Part shown: positions 37,747 to 47,137 of the stretch, piece by piece | Layout of the letters: each line of letters begins with the position of its first letter | Numbering within the stretch: the first letter of the stretch is position 1 | Source of the DNA: Peptococcaceae bacterium CEB3 | GTDB taxonomy: Bacteria; Bacillota; Desulfitobacteriia; Desulfitobacteriales; Desulfitobacteriaceae | Direction of reading: 5' to 3' | Assembly (NCBI GenBank): GCA_001029295.1 | Contig: LDXJ01000057.1 | Coordinates: 1-64,000, forward strand | Length of the DNA: 64,000 nt | Notes under the pieces: generated by a model | What the model was told of the DNA's origin: nothing | The model's input: only the letters and a program-made list of their open reading frames with translations | The model's database searches: none | Position numbers and translations under genes: made by a program

Positions 37747-37970
37747 GGACGAAGGAGGTCGAAGACTGAGGACGGGGGAGACCAAAAACGCCGGGGTCCC
37801 GGGGTCCGCATGGAGTGCTTGCCATGAACGAAGCGAACCCCGGGATGCAAAATCCCCGGGATGGAGTGCCTGTAATCTACGGATTGAACCCTAGGGTGCA
37901 AAAAAAAGTCCAAAATCCCGAGTGGAAGATTTACTTTAGCGGACGGACAGAGGGTGGGTAAGCACTTGCA

Positions 37971-38077
37971 TGACGCGATCACGCGCCATGTCGCGTAATC
38001 GCGGCAGTCGTCATTTATGGCTCATCTTTCAGACTTTTTGCGCGAGACAAGTTGTCAATTGTCGCGGATTCGCGACA
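37971..38077 (+). promoter_or_regulatory. Three 18-bp palindromic activator sites (UAS)
   Basis: Three related inverted repeats of form TGTCGCG-N4-CGCGACA: 37971-37988 (TGACGCG/CGCGCCA), 37989-38006 (TGTCGCG/CGCGGCA) and 38060-38077 (perfect). The first two abut exactly; the third is centred 71 bp from the second. They lie about 115-215 bp before the predicted sigma-54 start, where enhancer-binding proteins usually bind, so they are likely sites for the Fis-type activator encoded upstream. Confidence 0.75.
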
Positions 38078-38123
38078 TAGAGAGGACAAGCTGGCTGTTC
38101 CTATTGTTAGCAAAAAATCCCGC

Positions 38124-38157
38124 AAACCCGGAAGAATTAGGACTTCCGGGTTTTTTT
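38124..38157 (+). terminator. Rho-independent terminator ahead of sigma-54 promoter
   Basis: AAACCCGGAAG pairs with CTTCCGGGTTT around an 8-nt loop, then a T run. It sits between the activator sites and the sigma-54 promoter, so it should stop transcripts coming from the activator gene and keep the operon under sigma-54 control. Confidence 0.88.
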
Positions 38158-38163
38158 GCGTGC

Positions 38164-38180
38164 TTGGCACAGGTTTTGCA
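38164..38180 (+). promoter_or_regulatory. Sigma-54 (-24/-12) promoter
   Basis: TTGGCACAGGTTTTGCA matches the consensus TGGCAC-N5-TTGCA fully, with 10 bp between GG (38166-38167) and GC (38178-38179). Start of transcription is expected near 38191, 24 nt before the CoA-transferase ATG. Confidence 0.9.
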
Positions 38181-38214
38181 ATTATCACTCTTCAGATTGG
38201 AGGGGAAGTACAAC

Positions 38215-39762
38215 ATGAAGAGGAAGCAGTTTCTCAGTGCGGATGAGGCTGTGGCTCTGATTAAGGACGGCAGTATGGTAGCCATCGATGGCTTTGTCAG
38301 TATCGGTCATCCGGAGGAATTGACGATCGCACTTGAGCAAAGGTTCTTGCGCACCGGGAGTCCCCGCAATCTTTCCTTGGTTTATGCGGCCGGACAGGGG
38401 GACGGCAAAGATCGCGGCATGAACCACCTCGGGTATGAAGGGTTGATCAAGCGGGTGGTCGGAGGACACTGGAACCTGGCGCCGAAGCTGGGGAAACTGG
38501 CGGTGGAAGAGAAAATCGAGGCCTACAATTTTCCCCAGGGTGTGGTCACCCATCTCTTTCGGGATATCGCGGCCGGCAAACCCGGGACCTTAACCCATGT
38601 CGGCTTGGAAACTTTTGTCGATCCCCGCCGGGGAGGCGGGAAGCTCAACCGGGTGACCCAGGAGGACCTGGTGGAGTTGATGACAGTGCGGGGGCGGGAG
38701 TATCTCCTCTATCACGCTTTCCCGATTGATGTGGCCCTCATACGCGGGACTTATGCCGATGAGGACGGGAACATCTCTTTTGCGCGCGAAGCTCTGACAC
38801 TGGAGACGCTCTCGGCGGCTCAGGCGGCCCGCAACAGCGGCGGGCTGGTGATCGTGCAGGTGGAGCGGGTGGTACAGCGCGGCAGTCTCAACCCTCGAGA
38901 GGTGAAAATCCCCGGGATTTTGGTGGATGTGGTGGTTGTGGCCTCCCGGCCGGAGAACCACATGCAGTCTTTCGCCGAGCAGTACAACCCGGCTTATAGC
39001 GGAGAACTGCGTTTGCCCTTAAACCAGTTGAAAGCCATTCCCCTGGATGAACGCAAAGTGATCGCGCGCCGGGCTTTCCAGGAGATCTTTTCGGGTGCGA
39101 TCGTCAATCTGGGGATCGGGATGCCGGAAGGGGTAGCCTCCGTGGCGGCGGAAGAAGGAAAACTCGAGGAGTTTGTCCTCACAGTGGAATCAGGGCCGAT
39201 CGGCGGTGTACCGGCGGGGGGGATGAGTTTCGGGGCCAGTTTCAATCCGGAATGTGTGATTGACCAGCCGTACCAGTTCGATTTCTATGACGGGGGCGGA
39301 CTGGACCTGACCGTACTGGGCATGGCCCAAATGGACCGGGAAGGAAATGTCAACGTCAGTCGTTTTGGGTCTCGGATTGCCGGCGCCGGCGGATTCATCA
39401 ACATTTCGCAAAACGCCAAGAAAGTGGTTTTCTGTGGGACGTTCACGGCCAACGGCGGGCGGGTGCTGGTGGAAGACGGTCGGCTGCGCGTGCTGAAAGA
39501 AGGAGTGGTCAGGAAGCTCGTTGCGGACGTGGAACAGGTGACCTTCAGCGGTAATTACGCGCGCAAGCAGGGACAGAAGGTTTTTTTCGTGACAGAGCGC
39601 GCGGTTTTTGAACTGAGGGCCGAGGGGTTGGTTCTGATTGAGATCGCCCCGGGTCTGGATCTCGAAAAGGACATCCTGGGACAGATGGGCTTCCGGCCGA
39701 TGATCGCGGAGGATTTGAAGGTTATGGACGAGAGGATCTTCAGGCTCGGGCCGATGGGGTGA
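38215..39762 (+). CDS. Family I CoA-transferase, fused alpha-beta (YdiF/acetate-propionate type)
   Basis: A 515-residue enzyme that moves CoA between carboxylic acids, for example from acetyl-CoA to a hydroxy or keto acid. The N-terminal alpha-like half ([20 protein letters not shown] to about 300) is fused to a beta-like half ([20 protein letters not shown]). The catalytic glutamate lies in [17 protein letters not shown] 38215 is chosen because it follows GGAGGGGAAG and gives the usual family start; longer in-frame starts would include the promoter. It is the first gene of the sigma-54 operon. Confidence 0.92.
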   Translation: MKRKQFLSADEAVALIKDGSMVAIDGFVSIGHPEELTIALEQRFLRTGSPRNLSLVYAAGQGDGKDRGMNHLGYEGLIKRVVGGHWNLAPKLGKLAVEEKIEAYNFPQGVVTHLFRDIAAGKPGTLTHVGLETFVDPRRGGGKLNRVTQEDLVELMTVRGREYLLYHAFPIDVALIRGTYADEDGNISFAREALTLETLSAAQAARNSGGLVIVQVERVVQRGSLNPREVKIPGILVDVVVVASRPENHMQSFAEQYNPAYSGELRLPLNQLKAIPLDERKVIARRAFQEIFSGAIVNLGIGMPEGVASVAAEEGKLEEFVLTVESGPIGGVPAGGMSFGASFNPECVIDQPYQFDFYDGGGLDLTVLGMAQMDREGNVNVSRFGSRIAGAGGFINISQNAKKVVFCGTFTANGGRVLVEDGRLRVLKEGVVRKLVADVEQVTFSGNYARKQGQKVFFVTERAVFELRAEGLVLIEIAPGLDLEKDILGQMGFRPMIAEDLKVMDERIFRLGPMG

Positions 39763-39780
39763 AAGGGGATTAAGAAGGAT

Positions 39781-40527
39781 ATGAAGATTGGAAATAGGGT
39801 TGCTTTGATTACCGGCAGCGGTCAGGGTTTGGGCCGGGCGATAGCGTTAACGTTTGCCCGCGAAGGCGGAAAGATTGCGGTGAACGATATTCCTTTCAAT
39901 GAGGCCAAGGCCCTGCAAACGGTGGCGGAAATCCGGCAGCTGGGTGCGGAGGCGGAGTTCTTTCCCGCGGACGTGAGCCGGGAAGCGGAAGTTGAGGCCA
40001 TGGTGGCCGCGGTTCGGGCGCGTTTTGGTCGGATTGACATTCTCATTAACAACGCGGGGATCAACCGCGACGGTTTGCTGCACAAAGCGGAAAGCAAGAA
40101 CTGGGAAGCGGTAGTCGCCGTCAATTTGACCGGGCCTTTTAACTGTACGAAAGCGGTCCTGCCGGGGATGAGAGAGCAGGGGTACGGGCGGATTGTGAAT
40201 ATGTCTTCCCTGACGGCGCGCATGGGCATCTTTGGCACCGGTTATTACGCGACGACCAAGGCGGGGCTGATCGGGCTGACCAAAGTAACGGCGGCCGAGA
40301 ACGCCACGAAAGGGATTACCTGCAATGCCTTGGCGCCGGGTTATGTGAAGACCGACATGATGCTCAGGTATCCGGAGGAACAGCTTAAAGCTCTCATTAG
40401 CAAAATTCCGGCGGGGCGTCTGGCCGAGCCGGAAGAGATCGCGGAGGCAGCGCTCTTCTTTGCGGCCGACTCTTCAGCTTATGTGACCGGGGCGGTGCTC
40501 GATATTAACGGCGGGTTTCTGATTTAG
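39781..40527 (+). CDS. Short-chain dehydrogenase, 3-ketoacyl-CoA/ACP reductase (FabG/PhaB-like)
   Basis: A 248-residue SDR with TGSGQGLGRAIA (about 11-22) for NAD(P) binding, NNAGINRDG, the catalytic serine in NMSSLTARMG and the YxxxK pair in YYATTKAG, ending with GAVLDINGGFLI. Between a CoA-transferase and a thiolase, it most likely oxidises 3-hydroxyacyl-CoA (or reduces acetoacetyl-CoA). GATTAAGAAGGA precedes the ATG. Confidence 0.92.
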   Translation: MKIGNRVALITGSGQGLGRAIALTFAREGGKIAVNDIPFNEAKALQTVAEIRQLGAEAEFFPADVSREAEVEAMVAAVRARFGRIDILINNAGINRDGLLHKAESKNWEAVVAVNLTGPFNCTKAVLPGMREQGYGRIVNMSSLTARMGIFGTGYYATTKAGLIGLTKVTAAENATKGITCNALAPGYVKTDMMLRYPEEQLKALISKIPAGRLAEPEEIAEAALFFAADSSAYVTGAVLDINGGFLI

Positions 40528-40536
40528 GAGGTAAAA

Positions 40537-41718
40537 ATGCGCGAACTAGTAATAGCCGGTGCGGTGCGCACGGCGGTAGGTTCTTTTCAAGGATCTTTGG
40601 GATCGGTCCCGGCGGTTGATCTCGGCGCTCTGGTAATCGCGGAAGCTCTTCGGCGGGCCGGGGTTAAGCCGGAGCAGGTCGATGAGGTGATCATGGGCAA
40701 TGTGCTGCAGGCGGGTTTGGGGCAGAATCCTGCGCGCCAGGCGGCCGTCGAGGCCGGGTTACCCCTGGAAGTGCCGGCATTGACTATCAATAAGGTCTGC
40801 GGCTCGGGTCTGAAAACGGTGGTGTGTGCGGCTCAGGCGATCTTAGCCGGGGACGCGGATGTGATTGTGGCCGGGGGAATGGAAAATATGTCCGCTGCCC
40901 CTTACCTTCTGCCGCAGGCGCGTTCCGGCTACCGCATGGGTGATGGTTCCCTGGTGGACAGCATGATTCACGAAGGGCTTTGGGATGCCTTTTACGATGT
41001 GCATATGGGGATTACGGCCGAAAATATTGCCGAGCAGTTTGGCTTCTCCCGCCAGGACCAGGATGACTATGCCCTGTCCAGCCAGCAAAGGGCGGAGACA
41101 GCGATCAAAGCCGGCAAATTTGTCGACGAGATCGTGCCGGTAGCAGTGCCGCAGCGGAAAGGAGAGCCGCTGCTCGTCGCCCAGGATGAGTTTCCGCGCT
41201 TTGGCACGACAGCCCAGGCCTTGGCTAAGATACGGCCGGCTTTTAAGAAAGACGGCAGCGTGACGGCGGGAAATTCTTCCGGGATTAATGACGGAGCCGG
41301 GGCGGTCGTGGTGATGGCGAGAGAAAAGGCAGAGAGTCTGGGTATCAAGCCGCTGGTTCGCCTCGTCTCCTGGGCTTCGGCTGGTGTTGATCCGAGGATT
41401 ATGGGGACCGGCCCGATTCCAGCCAGCCGCAGGGCGTTGGCGAAGGCGGGTTTACAGATAGAGGATATCGATCTGGTGGAGGCCAATGAGGCTTTTGCCT
41501 CCCAGACCTTGGCAGTGGCTCGGGAACTTAAACTGGATATGGCCAAAACCAATGTCAACGGCGGAGCCATCGCCTTGGGCCATCCGATCGGTGCCAGCGG
41601 TACCCGTATTCTGGTGACACTGTTGCATGAGATGGAAAAGAGGGAGGTGAAGCGCGGCTTGGCGACCCTCTGCATCGGCGGCGGACAGGGAATCGCTCTT
41701 GTGGTTGAGCGGCCGTAA
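40537..41718 (+). CDS. Acetyl-CoA acetyltransferase (thiolase)
   Basis: A 393-residue thiolase. The acylated cysteine is in [11 protein letters not shown] (about residue 88), the second site is [17 protein letters not shown], and the base cysteine is in [11 protein letters not shown]. It cleaves acetoacetyl-CoA to acetyl-CoA, or forms it. TAGGAGGTAAAA precedes the ATG, 10 nt after the reductase. With CoA-transferase and reductase it makes a complete route from 3-hydroxybutyrate-like acids to acetyl-CoA. Confidence 0.95.
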   Translation: MRELVIAGAVRTAVGSFQGSLGSVPAVDLGALVIAEALRRAGVKPEQVDEVIMGNVLQAGLGQNPARQAAVEAGLPLEVPALTINKVCGSGLKTVVCAAQAILAGDADVIVAGGMENMSAAPYLLPQARSGYRMGDGSLVDSMIHEGLWDAFYDVHMGITAENIAEQFGFSRQDQDDYALSSQQRAETAIKAGKFVDEIVPVAVPQRKGEPLLVAQDEFPRFGTTAQALAKIRPAFKKDGSVTAGNSSGINDGAGAVVVMAREKAESLGIKPLVRLVSWASAGVDPRIMGTGPIPASRRALAKAGLQIEDIDLVEANEAFASQTLAVARELKLDMAKTNVNGGAIALGHPIGASGTRILVTLLHEMEKREVKRGLATLCIGGGQGIALVVERP

Positions 41719-41733
41719 GCAGCCGACGGTGGC

Positions 41734-41990
41734 GGTGTAACCAGTGTAACTGGTGTAACTGGTGTAACCGGAAAAAACTCGGCCGCACAGCCCCGGGGGT
41801 TCAGAGCGAGCCAGGCATTGCCTCGGCCGGCGCCTGCGAGGGCAGAGAGGGGTCAGAGAAGGGGCAGAGAAGGTTAAACAAGGGTCGGAGATGAGGTTAG
41901 AGAGAGGTCAAACAAGGGCCGGCAAGGGCCGGAGATGAGGTTGGGGAAGGTCAGACAGGGGTTGCAGAAGGGTTAGTGAAGGAGTTAATT
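41734..41990 (+). repeat. Two short tandem repeat clusters
   Basis: GTGTAACYGG/A units of 9 bp, four copies (41734-41771), followed by a degenerate G/A-rich block (about 41850-41990) in which AACAAGGGYCGG and GGAGATGAGGTT recur. No gene. The ribosome binding site ACGGAGGTG of the permease follows. Confidence 0.8.
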
Positions 41991-42009
41991 TTTACGGAGG
42001 TGTTGCTTC

Positions 42010-43404
42010 ATGGCGGTGCTGGGCATTTTGCTTAGCCTTGGACTCTTGATGTTTATGGCCTACAGGGGTTTTTCCGTGATATTTTTTGCCCCGGTGTTTG
42101 CACTTCTGGCGGCCATTTTCTCCGGCATGGCGATCATGCCCACATATACTCAGATCTTTTTGCCGAATTTAGCGGATTATATTAAAGTATACTTCCCATT
42201 CTTCCTGCTCGGAGCCGTCTTCGGCAAAACGATGGAAGAGTCGGGGGCGGCCAAGGCCATAGCCAAGGTGATTGTGCAAAAACTGGGCAAACGTCAGGCT
42301 ATTCTGGCTGTGGTTCTGTCGGCGGCCATTCTGACCTATGGGGGAGTCAGCCTGTTCGTGGTGGCTTTTGCGGTCTATCCCTTTGCCGCCTCGATCTTTA
42401 AGGAAGCGGACATCCCCAAGCGCCTCATTCCCGCGAGCATCGCCCTGGGTGCGTTTACTTTTACCATGGATGCTCTGCCGGGAACTCCCCAGATCCAGAA
42501 TTCGATTCCGATGCAGTTTTTCAATACGAACCTGTACGCCGCTCCTGTTTTCGGAACCCTGGGCGCCGTTATCATTCTGGTGGCGGGGATATTTTACCTG
42601 GAATGGCGGAAGCGTACGGCTCAGGCCAAAGGTGAAGGATACGGGACGAATCATAAACAGGAGCCGGAGATGGTTGAGGACACGAGCCTGCCCAACCCCT
42701 GGTTATCCGCCCTGCCCTTGATTGCTGTGCTGGCCATGACGCTGATTTTGCAGACGATGGTTTTCCCGCATTGGGATATTACTTCCTGGGTGACCAAAGC
42801 TCCTTACAGCATTCCTAAAGGCGGAGTCATTGGCGTCATGAACAACTGGGCTTTGATCATCGCCCTACTGGTCGGAATCATTCTGGCTATGGCTATTAAT
42901 CCCCGCCGGATCAAGGGACACGTGGCCACGGCGATTAACGCCGGCGCGATTGGTTCCTTGTTGGCTGTCCTGAATACCGCTTCAGAAGTCGGATATGGCA
43001 ACGTGATCAAGACTCTGCCGGGCTTTCAGACGATCGCTCACGCCCTGATGGGGATTAATCACGGCGGCAGCCCGCTGCTTTCGGAGGCGGTGACGGTCAA
43101 TACTTTGGCGGGTGTGACGGGTTCGGCTTCGGGCGGCTTGAGCATTGCTTTGGCGACTTTTGGCAAAGAGTATTTAGCTTGGGCCCACCGGACAGGGATC
43201 AGCCCGGAACTGTTGCACAGAGTCGCAGCTATGGCTTCCGGCGGTTTTGATACCTTACCGCATAATGGAGCGGTTATAACACTTTTAGGGATTTCCGGCT
43301 TAACCCATAAACAATCTTATAAAGATATCTTTGCTATCACCCTTATGAAGGCGGGAACGGTCTTCCTGCTCATCGGTTTGCAAAGCATTCTCCATTTTGT
43401 TTAG
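42010..43404 (+). CDS. GntP-family permease
   Basis: A 464-residue membrane transporter with about 12 hydrophobic segments. Family marks are the N-terminal MAVLGILLSLGLLMFMAYRG, FFLLGAVFGKTMEESGAAKA, LTYGGVSLFVVAFAVYPFA and GVTGSASGGLSIAL. GntP proteins import gluconate, hydroxybutyrate or related acids by proton symport; the neighbouring genes point to a short-chain hydroxy or keto acid. It closes the sigma-54 operon after a 290-nt repeat-rich gap, so it may have some separate control. Confidence 0.9.
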   Translation: MAVLGILLSLGLLMFMAYRGFSVIFFAPVFALLAAIFSGMAIMPTYTQIFLPNLADYIKVYFPFFLLGAVFGKTMEESGAAKAIAKVIVQKLGKRQAILAVVLSAAILTYGGVSLFVVAFAVYPFAASIFKEADIPKRLIPASIALGAFTFTMDALPGTPQIQNSIPMQFFNTNLYAAPVFGTLGAVIILVAGIFYLEWRKRTAQAKGEGYGTNHKQEPEMVEDTSLPNPWLSALPLIAVLAMTLILQTMVFPHWDITSWVTKAPYSIPKGGVIGVMNNWALIIALLVGIILAMAINPRRIKGHVATAINAGAIGSLLAVLNTASEVGYGNVIKTLPGFQTIAHALMGINHGGSPLLSEAVTVNTLAGVTGSASGGLSIALATFGKEYLAWAHRTGISPELLHRVAAMASGGFDTLPHNGAVITLLGISGLTHKQSYKDIFAITLMKAGTVFLLIGLQSILHFV

Positions 43405-43748
43405 AATCCCTCGGGCCCTGGGTCGCGGGTTGGCCTGATCGATGAGAGGGACAAACAGGTGGACTGGGTGCAGGCGGAAAAAGCAGGCGGAAAAAAGCAG
43501 GTGGAAAAAAGCAGGTGGAAAAAAGCAGGTGCAATAAGCGTCTGCTTTTTCTCCGCTTTGACTGACCGTTTTGACTGAACGTTTTAAGTGATCCCGCGTA
43601 ACGGGTTTCCATCGGGTATTTCAACAGCTCAGCGCCGAACAGAAGTCGTATGGAGGCCGTATGGGGGAAGTAAAGCCATGGCTGGGTCCAAATTCGCGTA
43701 CGAAGATGTTTTGCCAAGGGTTGTGATCTGTTATTATATGAAGAAAGG
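43405..43748 (+). repeat. Intergenic 14-15 bp tandem repeats ending in a terminator
   Basis: Units of GCAGGYGGAAAAAA type repeat about five times (43468-43532). The last AAGCAG pairs with CTGCTTTTT (to about 43551), so the repeat block forms a rho-independent terminator for the GntP gene. No gene in the remaining 200 nt. Confidence 0.75.
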
Positions 43749-45122
43749 ATGAGCGAGGGACGAGCAAAGAAGAGTTTCCCGACAGCGCTTTTAATAAAGG
43801 AAAGGTGGCTGGCTGCCATAAGACTTGGGATACTGGGCGCGGATGATACGCTGGAACTGATTGTATCGATAGCCAGGGAGTACAAAGAATTTGAGTTGGT
43901 GCCGATTTTCTACTTGAGGGAGGAGGAGATCATCGGCAAGCTGGAACCCCGTGTCAGCGAGGCGGACATGTGGCTTTTTTCCGGGCAGGTACCCTACGCT
44001 ATCGCCAAGGCTTGGGGCGGGGTGACCAAGCCCATGTTTTATGTGACATACGAAGGATCCAGTCTTTATCGGACGCTGCTGCGGATAGCCCTGCAACGGC
44101 AGTGGAATCTGGAACGCCTCAGCTATGATACGTTTAGACCGAGCGTGCTGGAGCGGACTTTTGCCGAGGCCGGGATTCAGGCAAAACCTGCTCATGTTAA
44201 GTATTATCCGGGTATGATCTCGGTCAAGGAACTGAGTGACTATCATGAGGCGCTTTTCCGGGGCGGGCGGACTGAAGGTGCGGTCACTTGCCTGCGCTCG
44301 GCCTTTTTGGAACTTCAGCGCCGGGGGGTTCCGGTTTTTAGGGTTTTGCCAACCGCGGCTGCCGTGAAATCGGTGCTTAACCTTATTTTGCGGGCTAAGG
44401 AAGCCCTGCACTTTCGGGAAGCCCAAATCGCGGTTCAGATGATCGAGGTAGACACGTTTCTGGGGCTCGTCAAGAATAAGTTTGTCACAGATGAACTTTA
44501 TAAGCTTGAACTGAAAGTGACGGAGAAACTTCTGCGTTATGCCAGGAAAGTCCATGGCTCGCTCAAACAAGCGGGGCCCGGGCGTTATGTGATATTTACG
44601 ACCAGAAAACTTTTGGAGGAGATTACGGGGGACTTCCGTTTTGTTCCGGACCTCGAGGACCTAAAAATTGCCTTGGGCGCCATCACGTGCGGGATCGGGA
44701 CGGGAACCAGTGCTTATGAGGCCGAAACCCATGCCGGCCAAGCTTTGCTGCACGCGCATGAGCAGGGGAAGGGAAGCTGGATGGCTTTCTTCGACAATAA
44801 TACGATTGTCGGACCTTTGGGACATCCGGAGCAGGTTGCCTATTCCTGTGCCCCGGAGGCCTGGCAAAGGGCTAGCCATGACTCGGGCCTCAGTGTTGCC
44901 ACTTTAAGCAAGCTGGATTCCGTTTTAAAAAGAATCGGGTGCAGGGAGATAGATGCCCATGACTTGGCCCAGCATCTGAGGGTTCAACCCCGCAGCGCGC
45001 GCCGGCTTTTGCAGGCCTTGGAGGCGGCAGGGTATGCTGAGGTGGTCGGCGAAAGCAACCCCAACCCGCGGGGCCGGCCGCGGCGAATCTATAGGGTGAA
45101 CTTCGGCGGCGGTTCGGGTTGA
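43749..45122 (+). CDS. Transcription regulator: PrpR_N-like, GGDEF-like and winged-helix domains
   Basis: A 457-residue protein with an unusual layout. Residues about 20-190 (GILGADDTLELIVSIAREY, LEPRVSEADMWLFSGQVPYA) look like a PrpR_N-type sensor fold. Residues about 200-370 have a degenerate nucleotidyl-cyclase look: YVIFTTRKLLEEITGDF, then CGIGTGTSAYEAETHAGQAL, without a GGDEF active loop. Residues about 385-455 are a winged helix (DAHDLAQHLRVQPRSARRLL, NPRGRPRRIYRV). It may sense a small molecule and control the amidohydrolase/SSS genes that follow. Domain calls are by pattern; the DNA-binding end is the most secure. Confidence 0.7.
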   Translation: MSEGRAKKSFPTALLIKERWLAAIRLGILGADDTLELIVSIAREYKEFELVPIFYLREEEIIGKLEPRVSEADMWLFSGQVPYAIAKAWGGVTKPMFYVTYEGSSLYRTLLRIALQRQWNLERLSYDTFRPSVLERTFAEAGIQAKPAHVKYYPGMISVKELSDYHEALFRGGRTEGAVTCLRSAFLELQRRGVPVFRVLPTAAAVKSVLNLILRAKEALHFREAQIAVQMIEVDTFLGLVKNKFVTDELYKLELKVTEKLLRYARKVHGSLKQAGPGRYVIFTTRKLLEEITGDFRFVPDLEDLKIALGAITCGIGTGTSAYEAETHAGQALLHAHEQGKGSWMAFFDNNTIVGPLGHPEQVAYSCAPEAWQRASHDSGLSVATLSKLDSVLKRIGCREIDAHDLAQHLRVQPRSARRLLQALEAAGYAEVVGESNPNPRGRPRRIYRVNFGGGSG

Positions 45123-45172
45123 TGTCCGGGCAGCTTGGCGGTACCTTCGAGAATTAAGATGCTCGCTTATTT

Positions 45173-45199
45173 AAGCCCGACAGGGCTTTCTTTTTTTTC
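45173..45199 (+). terminator. Rho-independent terminator
   Basis: AAGCCC-GACA-GGGCTT followed by TCTTTTTTTT, 50 nt after the regulator gene. Confidence 0.9.
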
Positions 45200-45210
45200 A
45201 CTCTGATCTG

Positions 45211-45240
45211 TTCAAAGCGAACCCGCTATTATATAATAGC
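45211..45240 (+). promoter_or_regulatory. Promoter candidate overlapped by perfect 16-bp palindrome
   Basis: GCTATTATATAATAGC (45225-45240) is a perfect palindrome that contains TATAAT at 45233-45238, with TTCAAA 16 nt upstream. A regulator dimer bound here would cover the -10 box. The winged-helix protein encoded just upstream is the nearest candidate. Confidence 0.55.
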
Positions 45241-45435
45241 TGTAGGTATATAGGGACATGACCGTAAATAAGCCGTAAGACGAGCCTAGTGAACATGGAA
45301 AGGGGCGAAAGGGGTGAAACATTATAGTTTCCGGGCAGGAATTTCCGGCAAAAAGTCGTGTTCTCGCAACATCTGCCTTTTAGTTTCCGAAACTTCTGAA
45401 GAGTGAAAAGGGACTTCAAGGAAAAGATGGAAATG

Positions 45436-45549
45436 GAAGAGGAGTTTGAACAAACATAGAAGAGAAGTTCAAAGAAGAGATGGACAGGAGTTTAAAGAAG
45501 AGCTCAAAGAGGAGTCCAAAGAAGAGTGAAAAAGGAGTTCAAATAAGAG
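45436..45549 (+). repeat. Degenerate AAAGAAGAG repeat upstream of amidohydrolase
   Basis: Six or more units of AAAGAAGAGNTC type, 12-16 bp long, lead up to the start codon and supply the ribosome binding site AAGGAG. The rest of the 427-nt gap (45241-45435) shows no gene. Confidence 0.7.
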
Positions 45550-46737
45550 ATGGAAGAGGAATTACTGCTGACCCTGGCAGACTCTGCGCTGGATCAGGTG
45601 ATAGCTTGGAGGAGGTACCTGCATCAAAACCCGGAATTGTCTTACCGAGAGGTGAAAACCGCGCAGTTTCTCTACGAAACACTGTCGTCTTTCGGACATC
45701 TGGAAGTGAGCCGGCCGGCGAAAACCAGCGTCATGGCACGTCTGAAGGGTACAAGGCCGGGCAAAACGGTCGCCATCCGGGCGGATATTGACGCTTTGCC
45801 GATCCAAGAAGAGAACGATTTTCCCTACGTGTCCCGGAATCCAGGCGTGATGCATGCCTGTGGGCATGACACCCATACGGCCATGCTGCTGGGAACCGCC
45901 AAGATCCTGTCCGGCCTGCGGGAAGAGATTGCGGGAGAAGTGCGTTTCATCTTTCAGCATGCCGAGGAATTGTTTCCGCCCGGAGGAGCTGAGGAATTGG
46001 TGGAGGCCGGTGTGATGGACGGGGTGGACGCGATTATAGGCGGGCACATCTGGGCGCCGCTGGAAGCGGGTAAAGTGGGCTTGGCTTACGGTCCGATGAT
46101 GGCTTCCCCGGACACGTTTACCATCGTGATTCACGGCAAGGGGGGACATGGAGCCATGCCCCAGCAGACGGTCGACGCCATCGTGATCGGGGCGGAGGTG
46201 GTCGTCAATCTGCAGCATATTGTGGCCCGCAATATTGATCCCTTGGACAGTGTGGTCGTTACGGTGGGCCAATTTCTCGGGGGAGTCAAGGAAAACATCA
46301 TCTCGGGCGGCGCCAAGATCGAGGGTACGATCCGCACGTTGGATCCCAAGGTGCGGGAAGAAGTTCCGCGTTTGATGGAGCGGGTGGTCAAAGGCATCAC
46401 GGAAGCGCATGGCGCGGCTTACGAGTTCAGTATTATCAAGGGGTACAGACCGGTGATCAACGATGAGCGCGTTGTCCGCGTCCTGGAAAAGAGCGTGCGC
46501 GTGGTTATGGGCGAGGAAGCGGTGGAGTATGTGCGGCCGAACATGGGAGGCGAAGACTTCTCCGCTTATTTGCAAAAGGCCCCGGGTGCCTTCTTCTTTC
46601 TCGGTGGCGGCAGCCAGGCTAAGGGATATATTTACCCGCATCATCACTCCCGTTTTATCATTGATGAAAGCGCTTTGGCCAACGGAATCAAGATTTTTCT
46701 CCATGCCACTTTCGCTTTGCTGAATTCTCCGCTTTGA
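45550..46737 (+). CDS. M20-family amidohydrolase (N-acyl amino acid deacylase type)
   Basis: A 395-residue metallo-aminoacylase. Metal and catalytic motifs: ADIDALPIQEEN, MHACGHDTHTAMLLGTA (Cys and His ligands), FQHAEELFPPGGA, IIGGHIW, and the C-terminal MGGEDFSAYLQKAPGAFFFL with His in PHHHSRFIIDE. It hydrolyses N-acetyl or N-acyl amino acids (HipO/AmhX group); the exact substrate is not visible. Next to a solute symporter, it may act on an imported compound. ATG start follows the repeat-derived AAGGAG at a rather long distance. Confidence 0.9.
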   Translation: MEEELLLTLADSALDQVIAWRRYLHQNPELSYREVKTAQFLYETLSSFGHLEVSRPAKTSVMARLKGTRPGKTVAIRADIDALPIQEENDFPYVSRNPGVMHACGHDTHTAMLLGTAKILSGLREEIAGEVRFIFQHAEELFPPGGAEELVEAGVMDGVDAIIGGHIWAPLEAGKVGLAYGPMMASPDTFTIVIHGKGGHGAMPQQTVDAIVIGAEVVVNLQHIVARNIDPLDSVVVTVGQFLGGVKENIISGGAKIEGTIRTLDPKVREEVPRLMERVVKGITEAHGAAYEFSIIKGYRPVINDERVVRVLEKSVRVVMGEEAVEYVRPNMGGEDFSAYLQKAPGAFFFLGGGSQAKGYIYPHHHSRFIIDESALANGIKIFLHATFALLNSPL

Positions 46738-46799
46738 GCGGGTCGGGGCTAAATTTCTGTACGGAGGGGGTCATTGGGAGAAAATAACGGTAGATTTTA

Positions 46800-46884
46800 G
46801 CGGGAGAAGAGCGTTCAAGCAGGAGATGGGCGTTGGGACTGGCGAAGAGCGTTCAGGCAGGAGAAGAGCGTTCGAAGAAGAGTG
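46800..46884 (+). repeat. Degenerate repeat with GAAGAGCGTTC
   Basis: GAAGAGCGTTC recurs at about 46806, 46844 and 46865, interleaved with AAGCAGGAG/AGGCAGGAG units. Lies in the gap before the DUF3311 gene. Confidence 0.7.
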
Positions 46885-46936
46885 TGTAATATTTATGGGG
46901 CGAATCGAGAGAACATTAGAAGAGGAGGGTACAGGT

Positions 46937-47137
46937 ATGAAAATGTTCCGCCTTCTGGCACTATTGCCTTTCCTGGCTATGCTAGTCGGGATACCATTTG
47001 TCAACCACGTCACACCCTATGTTTTAGGTCTTCCTTTCATCCTTTTTTGGATCGTCATGTGTGTAGTACTTACATCTGTCATTATGGGAATTATCTATAA
47101 ACTCGATCCGATCAACAAGGGGGGTGAGGCAGAATGA
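46937..47137 (+). CDS. DUF3311-like small membrane subunit of SSS symporter
   Basis: A 66-residue protein with two membrane helices (LLALLPFLAMLVGIPFVN and YVLGLPFILFWIVMCVVLTS) and a short cytoplasmic tail. Small proteins like this precede sodium:solute symporters and are thought to form part of them. GAGGAGGGTACAGGT precedes the ATG; the longer in-frame start at 46826 runs through repeat DNA and is not used. Stop overlaps the next ATG (ATGA). Confidence 0.85.
   Translation: MKMFRLLALLPFLAMLVGIPFVNHVTPYVLGLPFILFWIVMCVVLTSVIMGIIYKLDPINKGGEAE

Noticed and set aside
38017-38214. Longer start for the CoA-transferase
   Set aside because: It would translate the operator, terminator and sigma-54 promoter; the ATG at 38215 has a strong ribosome binding site.
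45562-46704. A 380-codon minus-strand frame opposite the M20 amidohydrolase
   Set aside because: The plus strand has all catalytic motifs of the family; the antisense frame has none and reflects high GC codon bias.
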